From QQWI01 sp964522015 (GTDB lineage Bacteria; Bacillota; Clostridia; Peptostreptococcales; Acidaminobacteraceae), in contig CAZFST010000045.1 of the NCBI GenBank assembly GCA_964522015.1, positions 1 through 23,682 of the forward strand: a DNA stretch of 23,682 bases, in the 5' to 3' direction. Below the pieces are notes generated by a model. The model searched no databases and was not told the DNA's origin. It saw nothing but the letters and a program-made list of their open reading frames with translations. Made by a program: the position numbers and the translations under genes. Numbering within the stretch: the stretch's first letter is position 1; each line of letters opens with the position of its first letter. This document shows, in pieces, positions 15,259 through 21,944 of this stretch.

Positions 15259-16581
15259 ATGAAGAAGTTAGTGCTTTCGTTTTTACTTATTTTTGCCTTA
15301 TCATTACCTATTTTTGCCGCTGATATACCCATTAAGGTTCTTTTGAATGGCAAACAAATTGCCTTTGATAGTGCCCCTATTGTACATAAAGGAACTACAT
15401 TAGTACCTCTTAGAGCAATCTTTGAAGCTTTAGGTGCTTCAGTATCTTGGGACAGCAAAACACAAAGTATCACATCAACTTTAAATGGCACTACCCTTAA
15501 GCTTACAGTAAATTCAAAAGATGCTTACAAAAACGGCTCTAAAATGAATCTACTTGTAGCACCTTTAGTTTCTAACAGTCGCACTGTAGTACCTGTTAGA
15601 TTTATTTCTGAAAGCTTTGGTCTTGCTGTTAATTGGGATTCTTCAAAAAATGCAGTTGTTCTTAAATCCAGTGATTCTGGTTCAGAATGGCTTAAGAACA
15701 CCATTAATAAGTTAGGCCTTAGTGGTCACAAATTAATAACAGTTGATGGTGGCAATACTTCAGGCATTCGCCAGTCCTCAGCTAAAGTAGATATTGGCTT
15801 TGCCAATCGTGAATATTGGGCTTTCACCAATGCAAATGGTCAGTTAGTCGCGGTTATCGCTGAAAAAGTCACTTTGCAAAATGACAGTACTGAGCCAGTT
15901 AATAAAGATGGCCGTTACTATGATGACGAAGCAAAAGTACCTGGTGTTGAGAGTCCTACTCTTGATGAAGGTCATGTTATTGCAGATTCTTTAGGAGGTG
16001 TCTCAAACGCCTACAATATTACACCACAAGACAGCACACTTAATCGCCATGGTAACCAAGCGTATATGGAGTCTGTCATAAGAGATGCTGGTGGATGCTC
16101 ACAGTTAGTTGCAATTATAACTTATCCCAACACTAGCACACAGATACCCAGTCACTACAGCTACACTTACATGCTTAAGGGTAATCAAATAAATGATGAA
16201 TTCGATAACGTGAATCCAGAAGCTACACCACCACTAACAACTACCACCGTCCCAACAACATTACCTACTGTTACAAATAGTTCATTGGTCAAAATCTTAG
16301 AACTTGATAAAGCCGCTGAATATGTCATCATAAGAAATACTGGCACTTCTGATGCTGATATTTCAAATTGGAGAGTCGTCTCTGAGGTAGGAAATCAATC
16401 ATTCACATTTCCTGCTGGAACTACTTTAAAAGCAGGAGCAAGCTTTAAATTAACATCAGGTGGTTTAGCAGGTACAGGTGATTTCACCATGGCAAAGACC
16501 AACATTTGGAATAATTCAACCGCTGATCCCGCCGTTTTATACAATAAACAAGGAACAGAGATAGACCGACTAAAAAAGTAA
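15259..16581 (+). CDS. Secreted DNA/RNA non-specific endonuclease with copper-amine-oxidase-type N domain and lamin-tail domain
   Basis: 440 residues from the ATG at 15259 (GGGGG site 5 nt upstream; a longer frame upstream lacks one). Signal peptide 1-20 (FALSLPIFAAD). A copper amine oxidase N-terminal-like domain spans 26-137, with two VPLRAIFEALGASVSWD-type repeats (VPLRAIF at 49-55 and VPVRFIS at 111-117), a common surface module in Clostridia. The nuclease domain spans about 155-310. DEGHVIADSLGG (236-247) corresponds to the DRGH motif, with His239 as general base, followed by NITPQ and the metal-binding Asn262 and Glu271 positions. A Thr/Pro linker (322-341) leads to a lamin-tail beta domain (342-437). 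It probably degrades nucleic acids outside the cell for nutrients or biofilm turnover. The gene has its own promoter and ends at repeat copy D, whose hairpin serves as its terminator. Confidence 0.9.
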   Translation: MKKLVLSFLLIFALSLPIFAADIPIKVLLNGKQIAFDSAPIVHKGTTLVPLRAIFEALGASVSWDSKTQSITSTLNGTTLKLTVNSKDAYKNGSKMNLLVAPLVSNSRTVVPVRFISESFGLAVNWDSSKNAVVLKSSDSGSEWLKNTINKLGLSGHKLITVDGGNTSGIRQSSAKVDIGFANREYWAFTNANGQLVAVIAEKVTLQNDSTEPVNKDGRYYDDEAKVPGVESPTLDEGHVIADSLGGVSNAYNITPQDSTLNRHGNQAYMESVIRDAGGCSQLVAIITYPNTSTQIPSHYSYTYMLKGNQINDEFDNVNPEATPPLTTTTVPTTLPTVTNSSLVKILELDKAAEYVIIRNTGTSDADISNWRVVSEVGNQSFTFPAGTTLKAGASFKLTSGGLAGTGDFTMAKTNIWNNSTADPAVLYNKQGTEIDRLKK

Positions 16582-16780
16582 AAATTCAAAATCCCCTCCC
16601 CAAATGCTAATTTGCATGCTAGGTGGGGATTTTTTTATTGATCATAAGTTGGCGGTTATCCCATTTTATTTAACTGAGGATTTCCTCTTGGCAACCAGCT
16701 TCAAAGTCGGAAATATCCAACACACCCATTTCACCGAAAGGACTCCACTACCCATTTCTTTTTTGTAAGCAGGTTCCGAT
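16582..16780 (-). repeat. Dispersed repeat, copy D (hairpin plus arm-core block, middle deleted)
   Basis: It begins at the base after the nuclease stop codon with AAAATTCAAAATCCCC, carries the terminator hairpin, then TATCCCATTTTATTTAACTGA, and jumps to GGATTTCCTCTTGGCAACCAGC. The promoter end is missing. The core reads GAAAT (16710-16714), ATTTC (16728-16732), GAAA (16736-16739) in place of GCAAT, ATTGC, GCAA elsewhere, a triple matched change. The arms are AACCAGCTT (16693-16701) and AAGCAGGTT (16767-16775). Confidence 0.85.
16590..16637 (+). terminator. Terminator of the nuclease gene, inside repeat copy D
   Basis: AATCCCC (16590-16596) pairs with GGGGATT (16625-16631), with an inner ATGC/GCAT stem, followed by seven T. 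It lies 8 nt after the stop codon. Confidence 0.75.
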
Positions 16781-16821
16781 GTGCCTATAGCAGTTCTTTC
16801 TATTTAATATCAACACCATTA

Positions 16822-18255
16822 TTATTTGGACTGTTTTGATAACCACTCAAAGAGGGTAATTTCTTCGCCCTTTATGGTTTTAACACAGTCGTTATTAAGT
16901 GTGTAAATCCATGACCAGTGGCCCATGTACGCGTATGGATTGCCATCTGTTCCTAAATAATTGCCTGAAGTATCTACGACTTTGTCGAATAGGCTGTAAT
17001 ACACATTGTCATTGCCCGCATCAACCAATCTCTTGTAAAGTGCATTCGAAAAGTTATCCAGTGGTGTAAAATTGCCGTTTGCATCAAGAGCTGGGATGAA
17101 GTTTATAGAGTTGGCGATTTCACCTTCAGAGATCTTCACAGTGGGATCGTTTTGAGCATGCGTCAACCACATTGGGAAATTCTTAATGGCGTCAATTCTT
17201 TCCTTTGTCAGCCAGTTTACTGAATAAGCCTCAGCTGCTGGGTATGCTGCAGCAAAATAATCTGGGTGGTCAATAACCATTTTCACAGTCATATAGCCCC
17301 CATTAGAACAGCCTCCAATATAGATGCGATCTGTATCGATATCTTGATGCTCAGCTACAAATTGCACAATCAATGCCATCAAAGCTTCTTCAAAGTAAGA
17401 ATGGCTATCGCTATTTTCGATGGTGACGTTGTAAATATTTTCACCATTGAAATCCATCCACATGGTTGGTGCTTGGGGCACCAGAACGTATGCCCCATTA
17501 TCACCAAAGCAGGTTTGAGTATCATCTTTGATAAGATTAGTCACCTTATTTCCGAGTACTGGAATTGTGGTATCCACGCCACCTTCGCCAGCACCATGTA
17601 ACCAGATGACAAGCGGGATTTTAGCCTCAGTTTGTTTGATCGGCGTAAATGAAGCGTATTTTAATGCCACATGATCTAGTTCAAATTCTTGGTTATGAAC
17701 GAATTTATCGCTGTAGGGCTTTATGTCACCAGTTTTTTCTTCAATCCCAGTTGGCATGAAGATTAAAGTTTTTCCCTCTTTTGAAGTAAGTTTGCTGCCA
17801 GGTACGACAGATATTTCATAAGCGGTTTCAACATATACGTTGCGACCAGATAAAATATTGTAATTAAATGGTGAGCTTTCAACTATTGCAGGGCCCACTT
17901 CAAATTCCAAAGTAATGAACTGACTATCTGCGGATGTGGACCTATTGCCAGAGACATCAGATGTATATGCTTTAATCACATCTCTAGAAACCACATGATC
18001 TGTCTCATTTGCGGCAAAGGAAAATGTCGCAAAATCAAAATCTTTGAAGGTCCTTATGGCATTTACTTTGAATGCTTTGGGATTGATTGATTCCGAATTA
18101 ACCCTAGTTCCCATATCAAGCACATTTTTGTTGATGCCTGGTCCCCAATCATAACCGTTTGTCACAGTCCTGTAGGTGACATCTACTACTTCTTTTACAA
18201 AAGTCTCATCGTTTAAAGATAATTTTTTTTTCAAAAGTGGTAACCATTTCCCCAA
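16822..18255 (-). CDS. Alpha/beta-hydrolase esterase/peptidase with N-terminal Ig-like domain, signal peptide missing
   Basis: 477 residues. An Ig-like N-terminal domain (about 20-200, with DWGPGINKNVLDMG) is followed by the hydrolase: oxyanion motif HGAGEGG (220-226), nucleophile Ser317 in GCSNGG, acid Asp370 in HAQNDPTV and His446 in GHWSW. The order and spacing fit PHB-depolymerase-like or prolyl-oligopeptidase-like secreted esterases. Those normally start with a signal peptide; this frame begins MGKWLPLLKKKLS at a TTG with no good ribosome site. A run of nine A lies just inside (about 18226-18234), where a slip could have joined another frame containing an ATG. With repeat copy B about 85 nt upstream, the 5' end has probably been replaced. 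Activity inside the cell is uncertain; the catalytic domain itself is complete. Confidence 0.75.
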   Translation of the reverse strand: MGKWLPLLKKKLSLNDETFVKEVVDVTYRTVTNGYDWGPGINKNVLDMGTRVNSESINPKAFKVNAIRTFKDFDFATFSFAANETDHVVSRDVIKAYTSDVSGNRSTSADSQFITLEFEVGPAIVESSPFNYNILSGRNVYVETAYEISVVPGSKLTSKEGKTLIFMPTGIEEKTGDIKPYSDKFVHNQEFELDHVALKYASFTPIKQTEAKIPLVIWLHGAGEGGVDTTIPVLGNKVTNLIKDDTQTCFGDNGAYVLVPQAPTMWMDFNGENIYNVTIENSDSHSYFEEALMALIVQFVAEHQDIDTDRIYIGGCSNGGYMTVKMVIDHPDYFAAAYPAAEAYSVNWLTKERIDAIKNFPMWLTHAQNDPTVKISEGEIANSINFIPALDANGNFTPLDNFSNALYKRLVDAGNDNVYYSLFDKVVDTSGNYLGTDGNPYAYMGHWSWIYTLNNDCVKTIKGEEITLFEWLSKQSK

Positions 18256-18334
18256 TCAATCGTCAGATTGACTTTCAGCAAAAGAAAGCCAGGCTTCTGG
18301 ATTATGGGTCCTTTCATATAGGATTTTTTCAAAT

Positions 18335-18582
18335 GATGCCATATTACTTGACTTGCCTTATCCAGACTGTCGCTATTCGCCATATATCACTTGATCAATT
18401 CGTGATCAAGAGGGGATATTCTTGTACGCCAGAGCCAGGGTACTGTTTTGAAGAGCAAGTAACGAAGTTAAGAGACATTTCCGATTGCCTCTTAGGTAAC
18501 CTGCTTCAAAATCGGCAATGTCCACCACGGCCATTGCACCGCAATGACTCCATGACACATTTTTTTCTAAGCTGGTTCCTAT
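18335..18582 (-). repeat. Dispersed repeat, copy B (long form without the promoter end)
   Basis: It keeps the whole middle region shared with copy A (ACTTGACT..CTTATCCAGAC..TATTCGCCATA..CACTTGATCAATTCGTG, then AGAGACATTNNCGATT) and the arm-core block. The core has the strongest version of the small stem: CATTGC (18532-18537), ACC, GCAATG (18541-18546), with a second GCAATG at 18515-18520 able to pair with the same strand. A further perfect hairpin TTGATCA-ATTCG-TGATCAA lies at 18391-18409. The right end is about 78 nt after the recombinase stop codon. Positions 18256-18334 hold a short AAGCC-A-GGCTT palindrome and no gene. Confidence 0.85.
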
Positions 18583-18659
18583 GTGTACATCCTCCAACAT
18601 AAAAATGTTCCTGCACACGTCTCTTAAGCGGGGATTTGTTGCTTTTGACTATTTTCGGC

Positions 18660-20405
18660 CTATGAGCGTTTCTGAACACTTGTAATTGCAACTACTTCAT
18701 AGTCGTCAGTACAACACACTCCACATGTGTCGAGTTCGGTATAGGAGCACGTTTCTTCATCCGATTTAGGTGGCTTTTTAGTGCAATCATAAGAAGTATT
18801 TAAGCCAGCTTTAAAGACGAATGTGAGCAGATATGGGATAGCATTACCCTCATCATCAAAGCCGCCAAAGATAATTTTTTCGACAATGCTTTCAAAGACT
18901 TCTCTGTCAAATTCCTTTAATGGTTCATTCTTTTCAAATATTTTTCTAAAACTTGTGATTCGTTTTCTCAGTGTATTTTGCTTTTTCACACTTTCTTCAA
19001 ATTCTTTTTTATCATGCCGCAATTTTTCAAGTTCATTGTGCAAATCAATATACTTGGCTTCATAGGTTTCTTTATCAATAGACTCTTCTAAACGCATATC
19101 GACAAGTTTGCCCATTTTCTTCTCAAGGCCATTGATTTCATTTGTAATGCGCTTCGTTTCCTTTTGATCGTTATTATCTTCAAGTGTTTTAGACACATTT
19201 GCCAAAAACTCCTCAATAATTTCCTTATTGTTTAGGCATAACATATTAAATGCTTTAACAAAAGCAGACTCTATGACCTCTTCCTCCAAGCCTTTGCTTT
19301 CAGCACAGAACCGGCGGCCTTTCTTTGTTGAAGTGGTACACTGCCAAACAAATTTTTCGTGAGTTGAGCTGCTATGCCATTTTCTTCTTGTCGCTAGCGT
19401 ATTGCAGAAACCGCATTCTATTTTGCTGCTAAAAGCATACTTTCTACTGTACTTGTCGCCACGACCCTTATTCTTTTGCATATCACTTCTAATACCTAAA
19501 ATACGTTGCGCCTCATCAAATATCTCAGCTGAAACGATAGGCTCATGGTGATTGGCAATATAATATTTTTCTTCTTCCCCAAGGTTCAATAAGCGCCTAT
19601 GCGTAATCGGATCAACTGTAAATGATTTTCCCATTAGAATATCACCTTTATACTTTTCATTCCTCAGAATCTTTCTAACTGAGTTATCGAGCCAAGTGGT
19701 TCCACCTTTTTTTGTAATGTACCCTAAACGTGTCAACTCTTTGGCAATGACAAAGCACCCCAATCCGCCAATATAAAGCTCGAAAATGTATTTTACAATC
19801 TGAGCCTCTTCATGATTTACATAGATTGATTTTGTTTCTTTATCATAATCATAGCCCAGACAACCTTGAAATCCTACAAGCTCGCCTCGCTTCATTTTCA
19901 TTTTTAAACCCATTTTTACATTGGCAGATATAGATTCGCTTTCTTGCTGTGCTAAAGAACTTAAAATGGCTAATAGCATTTCACCATTCATCGTCATCGT
20001 ATTTATGTTTTCTTTTTCGAACATAATGGCGACGTTGTTTTCTTTCAATAACCGGACATACTTCAATGTGTCCAATGTATTCCTAGCAAATCTTGAAATG
20101 GATTTGGTAATCACAAGATCAATTCTACCCGCTAATGCATCATTGATCATTCTTTGAAACTCAATCCGCTTTATTATCTGTGTCCCCGTAATACCTTCGT
20201 CAGCATAGATATCAACGAGCTCCCAATCCTTATTGGCTTCAACCAAACTTCTATAGTGCTGCACCTGTGAGTTATAACTCAGCATCTGTTCTTCCGAGTC
20301 TGTACTAACACGACAATATGGTGCAACTCTTAAAAATTCAATAACCTTCGAGTTGGATCGATCTATCTTCTTGCTATTTGCTTCAATCACTTTAACCTGT
20401 TTCAT
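18660..20405 (-). CDS. Large serine recombinase (transposon/ICE integrase type)
   Basis: 581 residues. The resolvase domain (about 24-165) has the nucleophile Ser34 in YCRVSTDSEEQ and the arginine-rich active-site segment SRFARNT (104-110). The recombinase domain spans about 175-300 (GYDYDKETKSIYVN, then LRNEKYKGD). The zinc ribbon carries Cys331, Cys334, Cys356 and Cys367. A long coiled coil spans about 415-475, the part that in this family controls synapsis and direction. Such enzymes integrate and excise mobile elements between two short att sites by double-strand exchange (known). Start: ATG at 20405, preceded by AAAAAGGGCG. The gene follows a 47-residue SHOCT-like gene on the same strand. 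Neither att site could be fixed, but inverted repeats at 20648-20723 and 21692-21740 are candidates. Confidence 0.9.
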   Translation of the reverse strand: MKQVKVIEANSKKIDRSNSKVIEFLRVAPYCRVSTDSEEQMLSYNSQVQHYRSLVEANKDWELVDIYADEGITGTQIIKRIEFQRMINDALAGRIDLVITKSISRFARNTLDTLKYVRLLKENNVAIMFEKENINTMTMNGEMLLAILSSLAQQESESISANVKMGLKMKMKRGELVGFQGCLGYDYDKETKSIYVNHEEAQIVKYIFELYIGGLGCFVIAKELTRLGYITKKGGTTWLDNSVRKILRNEKYKGDILMGKSFTVDPITHRRLLNLGEEEKYYIANHHEPIVSAEIFDEAQRILGIRSDMQKNKGRGDKYSRKYAFSSKIECGFCNTLATRRKWHSSSTHEKFVWQCTTSTKKGRRFCAESKGLEEEVIESAFVKAFNMLCLNNKEIIEEFLANVSKTLEDNNDQKETKRITNEINGLEKKMGKLVDMRLEESIDKETYEAKYIDLHNELEKLRHDKKEFEESVKKQNTLRKRITSFRKIFEKNEPLKEFDREVFESIVEKIIFGGFDDEGNAIPYLLTFVFKAGLNTSYDCTKKPPKSDEETCSYTELDTCGVCCTDDYEVVAITSVQKRS

Positions 20406-20473
20406 ATATTCACGCCCTTTTTACGTACTCCTATCACACACTAGATTAAGTATATACCAGGGCAGTTTTTTAT

Positions 20474-20617
20474 TCAAGAATGTTCAGCGAATCGTATTTT
20501 ATATTTACGCATCAAATCCTTTTTTATCAATGCATACTCTCTATTTGTAACCATCTGTGTTTCACGAAGTCTATTCAACATCGCCAGTTGCATTGAGTAT
20601 TTTATTTGATCACTCAT
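20474..20617 (-). CDS. Small SHOCT-like protein (47 residues)
   Basis: The sequence starts MSDQIKYSMQLAMLNRL and continues RETQMVTNREYALIKKDLMRKYKIRF. The pattern L..L....MVTxxEYxxIKKxLMxKY matches the SHOCT domain, a short helical module often found at C-termini or as a stand-alone protein next to recombinases in Gram-positive elements. The ATG at 20617 has a perfect GGAGGGGAG site 4-12 nt upstream, which together with the fit makes the gene convincing. It ends 68 nt before the recombinase start and is probably co-transcribed with it. Role unknown; an accessory or regulatory part in recombination is an inference from position only. Confidence 0.8.
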   Translation of the reverse strand: MSDQIKYSMQLAMLNRLRETQMVTNREYALIKKDLMRKYKIRFAEHS

Positions 20618-20647
20618 TTATCTCCCCTCCACGTTACTATCAGTAGG

Positions 20648-20723
20648 ATTTAACAGCACAATGATAAGGCGCTTAGCCCAAAACATGTTTGAGCTAAGCG
20701 CCACATAGTTTTTGCTGTTAAAT
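20648..20723. repeat. 76-bp nested inverted repeat upstream of the SHOCT-like gene
   Basis: Outer arms ATTTAACAGCA (20648-20658) and TGCTGTTAAAT (20713-20723) are perfect reverse complements. Between them GGCGCTTAGC and GCTAAGCGCC form a second, nearly uninterrupted stem around ACATGT. There is no T-run after it on either strand, so it is not an ordinary terminator. It could be a protein-binding or recombination site or the end stem of the RNA candidate beside it. Confidence 0.7.
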
Positions 20724-20749
20724 TGTCAATTTCAGTTTTTCTAAACCTC

Positions 20750-20940
20750 AAATCATCTGTGGTTACAGATGCATGGGAATCTCACCCTTCCTCATTTTGA
20801 TGAGGAACCGCCCCTTGGCATCACGCTAGCCAGACGGAAGTATCATTATCTCTTGTATGCAGTTCATCGCCTTTAGGTACCACTCTAAAATTGTCCTTAC
20901 TCTTGGGGCTCCCCCTCATCGGGCTGCACACGAAACGTAT
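20750..20940 (-). ncRNA. Candidate structured RNA of about 190 nt, class not recognised
   Basis: This non-coding block contains a chain of stems that together resemble a folded RNA. GTATGCAG (20855-20862) pairs with CTGCACAC (20924-20931) and encloses TTTAG/CTAAA (20872-20876 / 20885-20889) and GGG/CCC (20905-20914). CCG...CGG with TGGC/GCCA lies at about 20808-20837. The perfect 8-bp hairpin TTCCTCAT/ATGAGGAA (20788-20807), GGG/CCC (20775-20787) and CATCTGT/ACAGATG (20754-20771) follow. It is read on the minus strand if co-oriented with its neighbours. Size and Clostridial setting are similar to the raiA-motif RNA, but I cannot verify any match. No clear promoter or terminator was found. The strand is not proven. 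Confidence 0.5.
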
Positions 20941-21106
20941 TTGAGAAAAATATAAATTTATCAATGTGCAATATTTTAGGTAATAATCCCAGGCAGAAAA
21001 ATTGCCCTTACTATATAGCAGTGGGAAAGGGGGTAAATTTGCATTTTTTTGATCTTTTTTTAAACATTTTTTACGAACCGCCTACAAGTGTTGAAAATAC
21101 ACGAAT

Positions 21107-21538
21107 TTATTTTTGACTTTCTAGATTCTCTTTGATCCTTTTAAGCGATGAATCGATGTGCCGACTAATTGTACTCATGTCTTTTTCAAGAACCTGTGAA
21201 ATCTCTTTCAAGAGCAGATTTTGCTGATATCGAAGATTTAGAATGGTTAGATCAATCTCTTTAAGTTCTTTTAACGCCATAAACAAGTGCTCATTTTCAA
21301 CAATTTCTAGAAGCCCATATTGGCTACTATCCTTAAGCACTTCATCCAACAAGTCACCCTCTTGGACTTTTTTCAGATTGCCTTCAACAGATACATTTGC
21401 TGCTTCCAGAAACTCCAATGAAATATTGTGGATGTTGTAATTTCGCTCAGCTTTTCGTTCGACCTCGCTTTGATCTGAGAGATACTTTTGAATCAACTCG
21501 TTGATTACTTCTGATTTTTCTGCGTTTTCTTTTGTCAT
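21107..21538 (-). CDS. Sigma-70 region-4-like regulator (small, mobile-element type)
   Basis: 143 residues. The C-terminal part (about 90-140) is a sigma region 4 helix-turn-helix: LTILNLRYQQNLLLKEISQVL, then DMSTISRHIDSSLKRIKENL. The N-terminal 90 residues are acidic and helical with no sigma region 2, so it is not a complete sigma factor. Similar small proteins occur in conjugative transposons and prophages, where they control the element's own genes (known). Start: ATG at 21538 with AGGTGG 7 nt upstream. A terminator-like hairpin lies about 35 nt further upstream. It is followed by the structured block and the recombination genes, which it may control. Confidence 0.75.
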   Translation of the reverse strand: MTKENAEKSEVINELIQKYLSDQSEVERKAERNYNIHNISLEFLEAANVSVEGNLKKVQEGDLLDEVLKDSSQYGLLEIVENEHLFMALKELKEIDLTILNLRYQQNLLLKEISQVLEKDMSTISRHIDSSLKRIKENLESQK

Positions 21539-21566
21539 GTTTCTTCCACCTTTCGAATTTTGGGCA

Positions 21567-21609
21567 CAAAAAAAGAGCCAACTCTTCCCCCTACGGAAAA
21601 AGTGACTCT
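21567..21609 (-). terminator. Terminator-like hairpin ahead of the sigma-like gene
   Basis: On the minus strand AGAGTCACTTTTTCC pairs imperfectly with GGAAGAGTTGGCTCT and is followed by seven T. It sits between the promoter region and the gene, so it either ends upstream transcription or acts as an attenuator. Confidence 0.55.
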
Positions 21610-21691
21610 ACAAAATTGATGCTCATGACTTTTTGTTTAATTATGCTAATTTGGACACAAAAAAAGTGCATCATATAACCTTAACTAGCCA

Positions 21692-21740
21692 TTCCTATAC
21701 ACATGCCAGTCGTAGATATCAATCTGATATGGTATAGGAA
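21692..21740. repeat. 49-bp nested dyad, possible recombination or operator site
   Basis: TTCCTATAC (21692-21700) and GTATAGGAA (21732-21740) are perfect 9-bp inverted repeats. Inside them ATATCA-ATC-TGATAT (21716-21730) forms a second dyad. The length and interrupted symmetry resemble serine-integrase att sites or a repressor operator. The rest of the 21610-21870 gap is AT-rich with no gene; it also holds a second copy of the motif TTTGGACACAAAAAAAG seen at about 21558-21575. Confidence 0.45.
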
Positions 21741-21870
21741 GTACCGCGAAAATTTGTTGAAATAATTCCGCATTTGTTAAGATTAAATTTTGCACTGCAT
21801 TTACAGTTTATTGTTTTTGTAATGATTACACAAGAAAATTGATTGCGAAGTACTGAAGATTCACAAAAAT

Positions 21871-21907
21871 CAAAAAAAGCCTACTCTGATTGGAACGTTG
21901 AGTAGGC
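21871..21907 (-). terminator. Terminator of the SieB-like gene
   Basis: GCCTACTC (21879-21886) pairs perfectly with GAGTAGGC (21900-21907). On the minus strand the stem is followed by seven T. It lies about 40 nt after the stop at 21945. Confidence 0.9.
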
Positions 21908-21944
21908 CTAGCTGTATTGAAACTATTTTCATCTTATTTTCTTG

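Noticed and set aside
18406..18691. Small Cys/His-containing minus-strand frames in repeat copy B
   Set aside because: The same block is out of frame or interrupted in copies A, C, D and E, and base changes follow stem pairing rather than codons.
20872..20890. T-box-like sequence AGAGTGGTACC on the minus strand
   Set aside because: It forms a local TTTAG/CTAAA hairpin, lacks the Stem I and antiterminator context, and no synthetase or amino-acid gene follows.
20900..20925. Hammerhead-ribozyme-like CCGATGA followed by a GGGG/CCCC stem
   Set aside because: The core needs CUGAUGA and a GAAA after stem II; neither is met.
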